From: Microvirga pudoricolor
GTDB taxonomy: Bacteria; Pseudomonadota; Alphaproteobacteria; Rhizobiales; Beijerinckiaceae
NCBI RefSeq assembly: GCF_016892705.1
Contig: NZ_JAFEMB010000001.1
Location: 124,001 to 188,000, forward strand
Length of the DNA stretch: 64,000 nucleotides
Direction: 5' to 3'
The notes beneath the pieces were generated by a model. It had not been told where the DNA came from, made no database searches, and was given only the letters and a program-made list of their open reading frames with translations. Numbering within the stretch: position 1 is the stretch's first letter; each line of letters opens with the position of its first letter. This document shows positions 1 through 9,307 of the stretch, piece after piece. Position numbers and translations under genes: made by a program.

Positions 1-2933
1 TCGCCGGCATGACGCGGGAGGTAGAGGATCGCTGTCGTGCCGTTTCCTTCCTCGCTGTCGATCTGGATGTAGCCTTTGGTCTGCTTGATGAAACCGTAGA
101 TCATGGACAGGCCGAGACCGGTCCCCTGCCCGATCGGCTTGGTGGTGAAGAACGGTTCGAAGGCCTTCGCCTTCACGTCCGCGGCCATGCCGGATCCCGT
201 ATCGGCCACGATCAGGGCGACGTAATCCCCAGGCACCATGCCCCTCAGGTGGCGGGAATCGCGCAGGCTGAACGAGATGTTGCGCGTCTCGATCCGAAGG
301 CGTCCACCCTCGGGCATCGCGTCGCGGGAATTGATGGCGAGGTTGAGCAGAGCGCTCTCGAGCTGATTGGCGTCCGTCAGTGCGGGCCAGGTGGAAGGGT
401 CCAACGCCGTCTCCACGGCGATTGCCTCGCCCATCGTCCGACGAAGCAGGTCCTCCATGGAGGTCACGAGCGCATTCACGTCGGTGGGTCGCGTGTCGAG
501 GGACTGGCGTCGGGCGAAGGCCAGGAGGCGGTGCGTGAGGGCCGCCGCCCGAGCGGCCGACGAGGTGGCGGCATCGATGTAGCGCTGAACATCCTGGGTT
601 CGACCCGCAGCCAGCCGGCGCTGCAGGAGATCGAGTGACCCGGTGATGCCGGTGAGCAGGTTGTTGAAGTCGTGCGCGATCCCGCCCGTCAACTGGCCGA
701 CCGCCTCCATCTTCTGACTCTGGCGCAGGGCATCCTCCGTCAGCCTCTGCTCCGTGATGTCGCGGCCAATGGCGTAGAATTCGCCGTCGCCCGGTATTCC
801 GGTCCAGGAGATCAGGCGGTAGCTTCCATCGGCGCAACGGAGCCGGTCCTCGAACTGCCGGATGAACTTGCCCGCCGCCAGGGCCCGGATGCTCTCCTTG
901 AGGCTGTCCACATCCTCGGGATGCGTGATCTCGTCGAAGGGCAACGAAAGCAGCGTCTCCTCATCGTAGCCGAGCAGGCGGGACCATGCGGGATTGATGG
1001 CCTTGCGGTACCCGTCATACCCGAAGACCGCCATCAACTCGTTGGAGTTCTGCCAGACCAGATCGCGCTCCCGGGTCCTCTGCTCGACCTGCACCTCCAG
1101 GGTCTCGTTGAGACGCTTGAGCGCGTTCTGCGCCTCTCGCACGTCGGTCACGTCGTGGGCGACGCCGATGAACCCGAGATGCTCGCCGGAGGGGCCCAGG
1201 CGCGGTTGGGACTGGGAATGCAGCCAGCGCCACTGGCCGTCACCGCGCCTGAAGCGGGCCTCCAGGGTGATGGCATCCTCGGACGTGAGGTTCTCCGCAT
1301 GATTCCTCAGGATCCTGTCGCCGTCCTCGGGATGGAGGATGTCGGTCCAGTCCACGGCGATGGCCTGCTCGTAAGGCAGTCCGATGAAGCTGCAATAGGC
1401 GTGGTTGACGAACTCCCGACGACTGTCCGGCCCGCTGACCCACATGGGAACGGGCGCGCTGTTGGCGATGATGCGGAAGCGTTCCTCGCTCTCCTTCAGG
1501 GCGGCCTCCGACCGCTTGCGCTCCGTGATGTCGAAGGCGACCCCGACGAACCGCCTCTCGTTGTGCTCGCGCGACAGCATGACCTCGCCGCGCCGCGCGA
1601 TCCAGCGCTGCTCGCCGGTATCGGCGCGGAGGATGCGATACTCCGCGTAGGTCAACGGATTCTGGTCGGTCATCCGCAACGGCCCCGTGAGGGTGCGGTC
1701 GTCCGGATGAACGAGGCTGACGAGAAACGTGTCCGTGACTGGGATGTCGGGTGCGATGCCCCAGATTCTCCGATATTCGTCCGATACCTCGAGCCGCCCC
1801 GACGCCGGATACCACTCGAAGGTCCCGATCATTCCGGCCCGCTGCGCGATGCGCAGACGCTCGTTGCTGTGCCGAAGGGCCGCTTCGGTACGAGACCGCT
1901 CCAGGGCCTCCCAGGTTCGTTCAGCCACATCCTCGACGAGCTTGATCTCCGCGTGCGTCCACTCCCTCGGCTCGCGGTCGTGCACGTACAACGCCGCGGC
2001 CAGACGTTCCTGCTTGAGAAGCGTCACGGTCACGGTGGCAGTCGTTTCGAGGGCCGCGAAGGCCGCTAAACGATCTGGGGTCGCGGTTCGCGGATCCCGG
2101 ACCACGTCGTTCACGACGAGCGTCACGCCAGACCTCAAGGTAGAGAGCACGTCCGGACCGAACCCGGCAAGGTCGTGCTCGCCCAGGCTTTGGGCGACGG
2201 TGCCGTCGGTCCAGTTCCGTTCCACGGTGAAGTGGCGTTGCGTCGCGTCGACTTCCCCATAGCCGACGCGGCTGGCCCCGAGGTGCTTGCCAAGGGCTTC
2301 CTCGGCCGCGGCGATCATGTCCAGGGGGTCCGAGATGGTGCGGAGGCGGTCGCCGAGGGCAAGGAGGAAGCTGTGGCGTTCCTCGCTGCGCCGCAGGGCC
2401 TGAGCGATCTGGACGCTCCGGGTCGTCTCGATGACGATGGCAAGGCACCCGGTCACCGCGCCATTCTCGTCGAACACCGGACTGCAATCCAGGCTGGCCC
2501 AGATGGGCCGGGATCCGCCGGAGCGGTCGAGCGTGTATCGTTGATCCTTGATCGACACCGTCTTCCCGCCGAAGACGGCCTCCAGCGCCCGGTCGATGGA
2601 TGCGGCGGCATCGGGCCAGGCTTCTGCGGCCGGAAGGCCGAGAAGACCCGGATGCCGGTCGCCCATGAGGGCCGCGTAGGCATCGTTGTAGATCATCACG
2701 CCGGTCCGACCCGAGAGCAGCGTCATCGGCACGTGAGCGTGCAGGAGGAGATCGACGGTGAGCTTCAGGCTCTGGGGCCAGGACATGCGAGGTCCCAGCG
2801 CTGTCCGGGACCAGTCGAACGCCTCCACGAGCGCCTTCAGTCCCGGTTTGACGGCCATGCCGCCGTCGCCACGCAAGGCGGCCCCTGGCCCGCCATCGGC
2901 TGCTGTCGTCTCCTGGCGATTGTGGCGCGGCAT
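1..2933 (-). CDS. Multi-PAS/GAF sensor histidine kinase, C-terminus outside window
   Basis: The reverse frame is open from 2933 to the window edge (977 codons) and has no stop, so the C-terminus is missing. It reads as a signalling kinase: an N-terminal PAS-like sensor, a GAF-like region (about residues 170-330), three further PAS/PAC units each closing with motifs such as DITERKRSE and DVTDVREAQ, then a HisKA domain with phospho-acceptor box [11 protein letters not shown] and a HATPase domain with N-box [12 protein letters not shown] and G-boxes ADTGSGM and GTGLGLSM. The catalytic domain ends in a LYLPR motif right at the edge; homologues often continue into a receiver domain, which cannot be checked here. 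There are no transmembrane segments, so it is probably cytosolic. An in-frame stop lies at 2976-2978. ATG 2933 is the first ATG, but GTG 2942 or ATG 2858 are possible. The ligand is unknown. Confidence 0.88.
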   Translation of the reverse strand, partial: MPRHNRQETTAADGGPGAALRGDGGMAVKPGLKALVEAFDWSRTALGPRMSWPQSLKLTVDLLLHAHVPMTLLSGRTGVMIYNDAYAALMGDRHPGLLGLPAAEAWPDAAASIDRALEAVFGGKTVSIKDQRYTLDRSGGSRPIWASLDCSPVFDENGAVTGCLAIVIETTRSVQIAQALRRSEERHSFLLALGDRLRTISDPLDMIAAAEEALGKHLGASRVGYGEVDATQRHFTVERNWTDGTVAQSLGEHDLAGFGPDVLSTLRSGVTLVVNDVVRDPRTATPDRLAAFAALETTATVTVTLLKQERLAAALYVHDREPREWTHAEIKLVEDVAERTWEALERSRTEAALRHSNERLRIAQRAGMIGTFEWYPASGRLEVSDEYRRIWGIAPDIPVTDTFLVSLVHPDDRTLTGPLRMTDQNPLTYAEYRILRADTGEQRWIARRGEVMLSREHNERRFVGVAFDITERKRSEAALKESEERFRIIANSAPVPMWVSGPDSRREFVNHAYCSFIGLPYEQAIAVDWTDILHPEDGDRILRNHAENLTSEDAITLEARFRRGDGQWRWLHSQSQPRLGPSGEHLGFIGVAHDVTDVREAQNALKRLNETLEVQVEQRTRERDLVWQNSNELMAVFGYDGYRKAINPAWSRLLGYDEETLLSLPFDEITHPEDVDSLKESIRALAAGKFIRQFEDRLRCADGSYRLISWTGIPGDGEFYAIGRDITEQRLTEDALRQSQKMEAVGQLTGGIAHDFNNLLTGITGSLDLLQRRLAAGRTQDVQRYIDAATSSAARAAALTHRLLAFARRQSLDTRPTDVNALVTSMEDLLRRTMGEAIAVETALDPSTWPALTDANQLESALLNLAINSRDAMPEGGRLRIETRNISFSLRDSRHLRGMVPGDYVALIVADTGSGMAADVKAKAFEPFFTTKPIGQGTGLGLSMIYGFIKQTKGYIQIDSEEGNGTTAILYLPRHAG

Positions 2934-3268
2934 GTCGTGCACGGGGTTTGGGCCTCGGGAACCGGTCCGATATTTTTAGACCGTCTGCGACAATCGGCAA
3001 CATAGGTCTGTCTCAACGCGTCCTCGACGACAACCCTCACCGGCTGAATTGACACGCTCTCCAAGAAATCCGCGGCTACCGATGCCCCGATTGGCTATCT
3101 TATTACAAGTATTTCGGGCTGAAACGCTCGGGCGCGGAAGACCAAAATACGCAGGTAGAGGCGGAAAAACATCAAAAGTAACATTATTCCTCTCCGGGCA
3201 GAGAGCAGACAGGGTTTTGACCTAGGGGTAGACAAGACGCACCTAAGCAAACCGAAAGCACAACGCCC
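2934..3268. other. Intergenic region, no gene recognised
   Basis: This 335-bp gap lies between the divergent starts of the sensor kinase and the small protein at 3269. It is richer in A and T than its flanks, as expected for promoters. A TTGACC hexamer at 3217-3222 could be a -35 box, but no convincing -10 follows at the right distance. I see no RNA gene or coding region. Confidence 0.5.
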
Positions 3269-3511
3269 ATGAGCCTCGACCTCAACCTCGATACGATCGG
3301 TGCCCTCACGAGCTTCTCCGTCGGCACCCTCGATGGGCGCGACGCCATGATGGTGATCGAAATCTCAACGCCCGAAGGCTTCAGCAGCGGCATCCGCCAC
3401 CAGATGCCCGTCGCCATGACGCCGGAGCATGCCCGCGAGCTGGGCGAGGCCTTGCTGCTGGCGGCCCGGGCAGCCCATATGGGCGAAGCGCCGTCCCAGA
3501 CCGTCAACTGA
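3269..3511 (+). CDS. Small conserved-looking hypothetical protein (80 aa)
   Basis: I do not recognise the family. The 80-residue product is acidic and soluble, without signal peptide or membrane segment. The N-terminal half alternates hydrophobic and polar residues like a beta sheet and the C-terminal half (MTPEHARELGEALLLAARAA) is a clear amphipathic helix. Codon use matches the surrounding genes. It stands alone on the plus strand, convergent with the extensin-like gene whose stop lies 14 bp downstream. No strong Shine-Dalgarno sequence precedes the ATG. It is probably a real gene because the region contains no better reading frame. Confidence 0.6.
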   Translation: MSLDLNLDTIGALTSFSVGTLDGRDAMMVIEISTPEGFSSGIRHQMPVAMTPEHARELGEALLLAARAAHMGEAPSQTVN

Positions 3512-3525
3512 GCCGGCGAAGCACG

Positions 3526-4272
3526 TCACCGGCACGACCGGAAAGGCCCCATGTCGAAGTGAAAGTGGTCCCGGTGGGCGCTGTTGTAATCGGGGCCCAG
3601 CACGACATCGAAGAAGCGGCAAGCTCCATCCCGTACAGCCCTGAGAAAGGCTGTCCGACGCGGATCGCCGCCCTCCCAATCGTCCAGAACCGAAATTTGT
3701 CGGCCATCCGCCAGGATAAAGGCGGAGACGTCGATGGCGTTTGCCGTCGCGTGCTGGCTGCGCCGTCCGCCGGCGCTGTGGTTGATGTTGCGGCACGCAT
3801 AGGTGCCGAGCTGAACCACGCGAACGACGTCCTGGCCGAGATGCTGGCGCGCCGCCTCTTGCAACACATGCGTTTCGAACATCGCCCAAGCGACGGTCAA
3901 CGGACAGGTCGCGACGAAGCCCCGATTGAACGCGACCTCGGACCGTTCCACGTCAACCCCATTGCTGAGACCGCAGCCGTCGCTCCCAGAGCGATCCGGC
4001 AGAGCGCGGTGGACGACCTTGGAGCCGTTCAGGACCGACCGGCATTGTGGTCCGTCGGCTTCCAGTCTTGAAATCTTCATGCGGGTCAGAATGCCGACCG
4101 GATCGTCGATCCGGAGGGGCGCGAACGGATTGAGGTAACCCGGCACGGCGAAGACGCCCAACCCCGCCAAGGCGACGGCGGCCAATGCGGCCAGCGCGAT
4201 CGCCATCGCCACCCGGCCCAGAACAATGCGCCAGAGATTCGGTCGATGCCGTTGACCCGGGGTCGGCTCCAT
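3526..4272 (-). CDS. Extensin-like C-terminal domain protein
   Basis: The 248-aa product has a cytoplasmic basic N-terminus and one transmembrane helix (about residues 18-42, Ala/Val/Leu-rich), followed by an extensin-like C-terminal domain (PF06904 type). Family hallmarks visible are the paired cysteines (PQCRSVL, GCGLSNGV, ATCPLTVAW, TYACRNIN), the SQHATANAIDVSAF segment and the HRDHFHFDMG ending, which resemble metal-binding motifs of D-Ala-D-Ala-carboxypeptidase-like (LAS/peptidase M15) folds. It is likely a membrane-anchored periplasmic cell-wall protein; the enzymatic activity is inferred from fold similarity only. It lies 41 bp downstream of kdgF on the same strand but seems functionally unrelated to the uronate operon. 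Confidence 0.85.
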   Translation of the reverse strand: MEPTPGQRHRPNLWRIVLGRVAMAIALAALAAVALAGLGVFAVPGYLNPFAPLRIDDPVGILTRMKISRLEADGPQCRSVLNGSKVVHRALPDRSGSDGCGLSNGVDVERSEVAFNRGFVATCPLTVAWAMFETHVLQEAARQHLGQDVVRVVQLGTYACRNINHSAGGRRSQHATANAIDVSAFILADGRQISVLDDWEGGDPRRTAFLRAVRDGACRFFDVVLGPDYNSAHRDHFHFDMGPFRSCR

Positions 4273-4274
4273 GC

Positions 4275-4320
4275 GGCCTGATATAGGGTGCCGCCGGAGC
4301 CCCTGCTACCGTATCAGGCC
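4275..4320 (-). repeat. 9-bp inverted repeat at the 3' end of kdgF
   Basis: GGCCTGATA at 4275-4283 is repeated in inverse orientation as TATCAGGCC at 4312-4320, with 28 bases between. The right arm overlaps the last codons and stop of kdgF. The repeat could form a hairpin at the end of the dctPQM-kduI-kduD-kdgF transcript, though no T-run follows. It may reduce read-through into the extensin-like gene. Confidence 0.4.
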
Positions 4321-4658
4321 CCGACGAAGTCCTCCCGCATGGGTGTGAAGACATCCACGAGGATACCGGCCTCGACCGCGACGGCGCCATGCAGCGCGTG
4401 AGGCGGAACAAGAAAGCTGTCACCGGCCGCGAGACGCTGCGTCCGGCCCGATATCGTGATGTCGAAGATGCCCGATTCGACAAGGCTGCACTGCACATGG
4501 GGATGCTGGTGAGGCGCCCCGACGGCGCCTGCCTCGAACGCAACCCGGACCATCATGACCCCATCGTCGTATGTGAGCACCTTGCGCCGGATGCCGTCCC
4601 CGGCCGCTTCCCACGGGAGGTCTCCATCGACCGCGAATGCTTGGCCCTTGCGTGTCAT
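4314..4658 (-). CDS. kdgF: KdgF-like cupin, unsaturated uronate linearisation
   Basis: This 114-aa single-domain cupin belongs to the KdgF/pectin-degradation family. KdgF converts the cyclic 4,5-unsaturated galacturonate released by pectate or alginate lyases to the linear ketouronate that enters the Kdu pathway. Metal ligands are visible in APHQHPHVQC (His-X-His-X-His) and PPHALHG, and the C-terminal TPMREDF motif is typical. The reading frame is open further upstream, but ATG 4658 is preceded by a GAGAGAAAG Shine-Dalgarno-like stretch and gives the usual family length. It starts 25 bp after the kduD stop, as last gene of the uronate operon, which supports the assignment. Confidence 0.85.
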   Translation of the reverse strand: MTRKGQAFAVDGDLPWEAAGDGIRRKVLTYDDGVMMVRVAFEAGAVGAPHQHPHVQCSLVESGIFDITISGRTQRLAAGDSFLVPPHALHGAVAVEAGILVDVFTPMREDFVGA

Positions 4659-4683
4659 TGTCTTTCTCTCATGCTCGAGCGGA

Positions 4684-5439
4684 TCAACGGGCGAGCCAGC
4701 CGCCGTCGACAGGCAGAACGACGCCGTGAACGTAGGCGGAGGCGTCCGACGCCAGGAACACCGCCGCGCCGCCAAGGTCGGACGGCTTGCCCCAGTGACC
4801 TGCCGGGATGCGCGCCTGGATCTGCGCGTTCCTGTCGGGGTCGTCCCTCAAGGCCTGTGTGTTGTTGGTGGCGAAGTAGCCCGGCGCGATGGCGTTGACG
4901 TTGATGCCCCTGGCGGCCCACTCGCAGGCAAGAAGCCGGGTCAGTCCCGCCAGACCGCTCTTGCTGGCCGTGTAGGACGGGATGCGGATACCGCCCTGGA
5001 AGGAAAGTAGCGAGGCGATGTTGATGACCTTTCCGCCCGCACCATCTGCGATCATTCGACGGGCGAAGGCCTGCGTGAGGAAAAAGACGGATTTCAGGTT
5101 CACGTCCATCACCGCATCCCAGTCGGCTTCCGTGAAGTCGATGGCGTCGGCGCGACGGATGATGCCAGCATTGTTCACCAGGATGTCGACGCGCCCGCCG
5201 GCCGAGGCCTCAGAGACGATGCGGTCGATGGGCTCCAGGGTGGACAGATCCGCCGAGATGGCCTGGAACGATGAGCCCGTTCCTGCCACCATGGCTTCGG
5301 TTTCCGCCATGGAAGAGCGCCCGACCGCGACGATTCCGGCGCCCGCATGAGCCAGCGCGACGGCGATCGCCTGCCCAAGGCCGGTATTGGCACCGGTCAC
5401 AAGGGCCCGCTTGCCCGTGAGATCGAACATCCCGTTCAT
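4684..5439 (-). CDS. kduD: 2-dehydro-3-deoxy-D-gluconate 5-dehydrogenase
   Basis: KduD reduces 3-deoxy-D-glycero-2,5-hexodiulosonate (DKII) to 2-keto-3-deoxygluconate (KDG) with NADH. The 251-aa product is a classical short-chain dehydrogenase: Rossmann motif TGANTGLGQA, NNAG motif (LVNNAGII), catalytic Ser in NIASLLSFQGG, Tyr-X-X-X-Lys in SYTASKSG, and the C-terminal HGVVLPVDGGW. Length equals the family norm. The frame stays open into kduI, but ATG 5439 lies 11 bp after the kduI stop with an AGAGG ribosome-binding sequence, as expected for a coupled operon gene. It is cytosolic. Confidence 0.93.
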   Translation of the reverse strand: MNGMFDLTGKRALVTGANTGLGQAIAVALAHAGAGIVAVGRSSMAETEAMVAGTGSSFQAISADLSTLEPIDRIVSEASAGGRVDILVNNAGIIRRADAIDFTEADWDAVMDVNLKSVFFLTQAFARRMIADGAGGKVINIASLLSFQGGIRIPSYTASKSGLAGLTRLLACEWAARGINVNAIAPGYFATNNTQALRDDPDRNAQIQARIPAGHWGKPSDLGGAAVFLASDASAYVHGVVLPVDGGWLAR

Positions 5440-5450
5440 GCCGAAAGCCT

Positions 5451-6287
5451 CTATCGCAACGCGGTCATGGGAACCGGGTCCATGTCGGTGTAATCCTGGT
5501 TGTCGCCGCCCATGGCCCAGATGAAAGCGTAATGGCTCGTGCCGACCCCGGAATGGATGGACCAGCCTGGCGACAGGATCGCCTGCTCGTTGGCGACGAC
5601 GAGGTGACGCGTCTCCTGCGGTTCGCCCATCAGGTGGATGACCCGAGCTGATTCGTCGAGATCGAAGTAGACGTAAGCCTCGGAGCGCCGGTCGTGCACA
5701 TGGGCCGGCATCGTGTTCCACATGCTACCGGGCTCCAACTGGGTCAGGCCCATGACCAACTGGCACGACCGGCAGATGCCAGGGATGATGTATTGATGGA
5801 TCGTCCGCTTGTTGGAGGTGGCCTGGTCGCCGAGTTCGATTTTGTTGGCATGATCGATGGAGATCTTGACCGTGTCATAGGCCGCATGGGCGGGTGTGCT
5901 GACGAGGTAGAACTTCGCCGGGTGGGACGCGTTCGCGCTCTCGAACACGACATCGCCTGCGCCCATGCCGACGTAGAGCGCGTCGCGAGGGCCGAGGTCG
6001 TGGGAATGCCCGCCGACGCCGACGCGTCCCGGCCCACCGATGTTGATGATCCCCATTTCCCTGCGCTTCAGGAAGGCATCCGTCCCGACCGCGCCCGGCG
6101 TGGGCAAGTCGACTGGCTTGGTCACCGGCATCGCGCCGCCGACGATCAGGCGTTCCAGGTGGCTGTAGGTGAGGCAGACCTCATCGGCGGCGAAGAGCTG
6201 CTCGATCAGGAAATGACGGCGAAGTTCCTCCGTGTCGAAGCGCTTCACGGCCTCGGGGTGGTTGACCTGCCGGATTTCGATGGACAT
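5451..6287 (-). CDS. kduI: 5-dehydro-4-deoxy-D-glucuronate isomerase
   Basis: KduI interconverts 5-keto-4-deoxyuronate (DKI) and 2,5-diketo-3-deoxygluconate (DKII), the step before KduD. The 278-aa length is exact for the family, and the zinc-binding cupin motif THVHDRR-like segment appears as PAHVHDRRSEAY; other recognisable stretches are GIINIGGPG and QYIIPGICRSCQLVMG and the C-terminal MGGDNQDYTDMD. It starts 28 bp after the TRAP large-permease stop, so transport and isomerisation are in one transcript. Enzymes after KDG (KDG kinase, KDPG aldolase) are not in the window. Confidence 0.95.
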   Translation of the reverse strand: MSIEIRQVNHPEAVKRFDTEELRRHFLIEQLFAADEVCLTYSHLERLIVGGAMPVTKPVDLPTPGAVGTDAFLKRREMGIINIGGPGRVGVGGHSHDLGPRDALYVGMGAGDVVFESANASHPAKFYLVSTPAHAAYDTVKISIDHANKIELGDQATSNKRTIHQYIIPGICRSCQLVMGLTQLEPGSMWNTMPAHVHDRRSEAYVYFDLDESARVIHLMGEPQETRHLVVANEQAILSPGWSIHSGVGTSHYAFIWAMGGDNQDYTDMDPVPMTALR

Positions 6288-6315
6288 GGGCTTTCCTTTG
6301 AAGATGCGCGTGCGC

Positions 6316-7596
6316 TTAGCGGAAGAGGTTGGGCAGCCAGAGCGACAGGCCCGGAATGTAGGTGACGAGGAGCAGGACGAAGACGCTCGCGCCGAGGAAA
6401 GGCCAGATCGTCTTCATGGCCTCGCCAATGGAGATCTTGCCCACCGCGCATCCCACGAAGAGCACGGATCCCACCGGCGGCGTGTTGAGGCCGATGCCCG
6501 CATTGAGGATCAGGACGATGCCGAAGTGCAGCGGATCGATGCCGAAGGCCTTGACCACGGGCAGGAAAATCGGCGTGCAGATGATGATCATCGGCGCCAT
6601 GTCCATGAAGGTGCCGAGGACCAGGAGCACCACGTTGATCAGGAGCAGAATCGCGATGGGATTGTCCGAGATCGCCCGCATGGCCGAGATCGTCGCCTGG
6701 GGCACTTGCAGGAAGGCCATGAGCCATCCGAAAGCGCTGGCGCAGCCGATGACGAGAAGCACCATCGCGGTCGTTCGCACGGCGCCAAGCGTGGCCTCGA
6801 CGAAACCTGCCCAGGTCATCTCCCGATAGACGAACACTGTGATGAGCAGCGCGTAGACCACGGCGATGCACGAACTCTCCGCCGCCGTGAACACGCCGGA
6901 TCGGACGCCGCCGAAGATGATGCCGATGAGCAGGATGCCAGGGAGAGCCGCGACGAGCCAGTAGCCCACGGTGGCGAAGCCTGGAAACTTCTCGGCGGGA
7001 TAGCCCCGGCGCACGGCCACGACATACGCGGTGATCATGAGAGCCGCCGCAAGCAGCAGGCCGGGCACGATGCCGGCGGTAAAGAGGTCGGCCACCGAGA
7101 TGCTGCCGCCAGCCGCGATGGAGTAGATGATCATGTTGTGCGAGGGCGGCACGAGGAGCGCGATGATGGCCGCGTTGACCGTCACGTTGACGGCGTAATC
7201 CTTGGCGTAGCCGCGCTTTTCCATCTGCGGAATCATGATGCCGCCCACCGCCGATGCGTCGGCGATGGCGGAACCGGAGACACCGCCGAAGAAGGTGGAG
7301 GCCAGGATGTTGACTTGGCCAAGACCGCCCCGCAGGTGCCCGACGAGACCGGCGGCGAACCGGATCAATCGCTCGGCGATGCCGCCTCTGACCATCATGT
7401 CGCCGGCGTAGATGAAGAACGGGATAGCGATCATCGCGAAGGCATTCATGCCGGAATTGATCTGCTGGAACACCACGATGGGGGGCAGGCCCATGACCAG
7501 AACCGTCGCCAGGGACGCGATCCCAAGGCAGAACGCAACGGGCGTCCCGATGCAGAGCAGCAGCGTGAAGACGCCGAAGAGAACCCAGAGCTCCAT
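6316..7596 (-). CDS. dctM: TRAP transporter large permease (DctM family)
   Basis: The 426-aa hydrophobic protein has about 12 predicted membrane helices and is the ion-coupled translocation subunit of a tripartite periplasmic (TRAP) transporter. Characteristic features are the N-terminal PVAFCLGIASLATVLVMG region, FFIYAGDMMVRGG, GGVSGSAIADASAVG, the central VPPSHNMIIYS, and C-terminal GLNTPPVGSVLFVGCA. The frame is open far upstream, but ATG 7596 lies 5 bp after the dctQ stop and matches the family start MELWVLFGVF. Its position before kduI suggests it imports an unsaturated or deoxy uronate. Confidence 0.93.
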   Translation of the reverse strand: MELWVLFGVFTLLLCIGTPVAFCLGIASLATVLVMGLPPIVVFQQINSGMNAFAMIAIPFFIYAGDMMVRGGIAERLIRFAAGLVGHLRGGLGQVNILASTFFGGVSGSAIADASAVGGIMIPQMEKRGYAKDYAVNVTVNAAIIALLVPPSHNMIIYSIAAGGSISVADLFTAGIVPGLLLAAALMITAYVVAVRRGYPAEKFPGFATVGYWLVAALPGILLIGIIFGGVRSGVFTAAESSCIAVVYALLITVFVYREMTWAGFVEATLGAVRTTAMVLLVIGCASAFGWLMAFLQVPQATISAMRAISDNPIAILLLINVVLLVLGTFMDMAPMIIICTPIFLPVVKAFGIDPLHFGIVLILNAGIGLNTPPVGSVLFVGCAVGKISIGEAMKTIWPFLGASVFVLLLVTYIPGLSLWLPNLFR

Positions 7597-7601
7597 GACG
7601 A

Positions 7602-8141
7602 TTATTCCTTCACCGTGACGAGATGCGGCGTGTCGGGACGAACCAGGGGAACCTCCTCGTCGCGCACGATCAGAAGCACGAGCTTTTCGAGGGAGAAGAT
7701 GGCGATCAGCGCACCGCCGAAGGCGAGAGGCAGGTAGTCCATGCCCTGGGGGATCGGCAGCCCGGCCATGTTGGCGGACCATGTCTCGATGGCGAGCAGC
7801 GTGCCGTACCAGGACATGGCGGCCCCGAACCCGATGACGAGAATTTCCGTCACGGCGAGCATGATGCGGCGCAGAGCATGCGGCGCGTAGTGAAGGCCTG
7901 TCTCGAACCCGAGATGAACCCCCTCCTTCACGCCGACCGCGGATCCCAGGAGGATGAACCAGCTCATGAGAAGCAATGAGGCGGGCTCCGTCCAACTCGG
8001 GGACTCGTTGAGGACGTAGCGACCGAAGACCTGCCAGGCCACGAAAGCCGTCATGGCGACCAGCCCGACGCCCGATATCCAAAGGGCCGCCTGGCTCAAG
8101 CGTGACAGGAAGCGCGGCAGCACGGATGCGCTGGTGATCAT
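7602..8141 (-). CDS. dctQ: TRAP transporter small permease (DctQ family)
   Basis: The 179-aa protein has four predicted membrane helices and belongs to the DctQ family, which partners with DctM. Helix 1 starts near residue 20 (LWISGVGLVAMTAFVAWQVF), followed by the family hallmark RYVLNESPSWTEP, then GSAVGVKEGVHLG. It lies between dctP and dctM in the usual order. The gap to dctP contains a strong hairpin (8160-8184), which may lower expression of the permeases relative to the binding protein. Confidence 0.9.
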   Translation of the reverse strand: MITSASVLPRFLSRLSQAALWISGVGLVAMTAFVAWQVFGRYVLNESPSWTEPASLLLMSWFILLGSAVGVKEGVHLGFETGLHYAPHALRRIMLAVTEILVIGFGAAMSWYGTLLAIETWSANMAGLPIPQGMDYLPLAFGGALIAIFSLEKLVLLIVRDEEVPLVRPDTPHLVTVKE

Positions 8142-8159
8142 GTGTCCAACTCCGTTGGG

Positions 8160-8184
8160 CCGGGGCCCATCGAACGGGCCCCGG
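8160..8184 (-). terminator. Hairpin between dctP and dctQ
   Basis: CCGGGGCCC at 8160-8168 and GGGCCCCGG at 8176-8184 form a perfect 9-bp GC stem with a 7-base loop, inside the 54-bp dctP-dctQ gap. No T-run follows on the minus strand, so it is better read as a partial attenuator or a 3' stabiliser of the dctP message than as a full terminator. Such hairpins are common after binding-protein genes. Confidence 0.6.
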
Positions 8185-8195
8185 TCTGTGGCGCC

Positions 8196-9173
8196 TCAGT
8201 TGGTGGCCTGGATGCGGGCGACGAGCTCCTTGAGCTTCGCGTCCTTCACGTACTTGTCGTAGACGGGCTTCATGGCGTCGATGAAGGGCTGCTTGTCGAC
8301 CGCATTGACCTGCGTGCCGGACGCGCGAACCTTTTCCTCGGCCGTCTTCTCGCGGGCCTCCCAGAGCTTGCGCATTTCGACGACGGACTCCTTGGCGGCC
8401 TCGCGCACGGCCTGCTGGTCGGCGGGAGACAGCTTGTCGAAGCTCCGCTTGGACATCACGAGCACTTCCGGCGACATGGAATGCTCGGTCTGGGAGTAGA
8501 ACTTGGCGACCTCGGCGTGGCGGAAGGATTCGTAGCTCGGCCAATTGTTCTCGGCGCCGTCGACGACGCCGGTTTGGATGGCCGAATAGACCTCGCCGGC
8601 CGGCATCGGCGTGGCATTGGCGCCCAGCGCGTTCACCAGATCGATGAAGAGATCCGATTGCTGCACGCGGATCTTCATGCCCTTCATGTCGGCGGGGGCC
8701 TTGATGGGTCGCTTGGAGTCGTAGAACGAGCGCGCGCCGGAATCGTAGAAGGCCAGGGCCACGAGACCGTGCGGCTCGAAAGCCTTGAGGATCTGGTCGC
8801 CGATCGGGCCGTCCATGGTCTTGCGCATATGATCGACCGACCGGAAGATGAAAGGCAGTGCCGGTACGAAGGTTTCCGGGATCAGGTTATTGAACGGCCC
8901 CATGTTGATCCGGTTGAGGTCGATGACGCCGAACCGGGTCTGCTCGATGGTGTCCTTCTCCTGACCGAGCTGAGCTGAGTGGAAGACCTGAACCTTGTAG
9001 CGTCCGTTGGTTTTTTTCTCCAAGGCGCTCCCGAAGGCCTTCACGGCCTCGACCGTCGGGTAGCCGTCCGGGTGAATGTCGGTGGAGCGCAGGACCGTCT
9101 GGGCTTGGGCCCCACCCGCCGCGAAGGCGCATAATGCGAGGGCCGCGCCATAAATTGCCCGTCTCGTGATCAT
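8196..9173 (-). CDS. dctP: TRAP transporter substrate-binding protein (DctP family)
   Basis: The 325-aa periplasmic protein captures the substrate for the DctQM permease. It has a Sec signal peptide (MITRRAIYG... to GGAQA-QT, cleavage near residue 24) and DctP-family features: GRYKVQVFHSAQLGQEKDT, the family arginine in MKGMKIRVQQSD that usually salt-bridges the substrate carboxylate, and GVVDGAENNWPSY. ATG 9173 was chosen over an upstream in-frame ATG because it is preceded by GAGGGAGATGAC and begins the signal peptide. Given the downstream kdu/kdgF genes, a uronate ligand is inferred. Confidence 0.92.
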   Translation of the reverse strand: MITRRAIYGAALALCAFAAGGAQAQTVLRSTDIHPDGYPTVEAVKAFGSALEKKTNGRYKVQVFHSAQLGQEKDTIEQTRFGVIDLNRINMGPFNNLIPETFVPALPFIFRSVDHMRKTMDGPIGDQILKAFEPHGLVALAFYDSGARSFYDSKRPIKAPADMKGMKIRVQQSDLFIDLVNALGANATPMPAGEVYSAIQTGVVDGAENNWPSYESFRHAEVAKFYSQTEHSMSPEVLVMSKRSFDKLSPADQQAVREAAKESVVEMRKLWEAREKTAEEKVRASGTQVNAVDKQPFIDAMKPVYDKYVKDAKLKELVARIQATN

Positions 9174-9307
9174 GATGTCATCTCCCTCTCGTGTCGTTTG
9201 CTTTTGTCCCTCCGGCCAACCGGCGAAGCGTTTGGCCATCAAGGGTTTTGCCGCTAGAACAGGACTGAAATTTTCCCGTTGCGGCGCTGGTCGACACTTG
9301 TATGGTA

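Noticed and set aside
1921-3003. A 360-codon minus-strand frame in the region of the sensor kinase.
   Set aside because: It is out of frame with the kinase, whose PAS and histidine-kinase motifs run continuously from 2933 to the window edge. The other frame is Arg/Pro-rich noise.
6232-7737. A 501-codon open frame on the plus strand, rich in His, Asp and Arg.
   Set aside because: It is the antisense of the dctM and kduI genes; composition is typical of a GC-rich shadow frame and no domain is visible.
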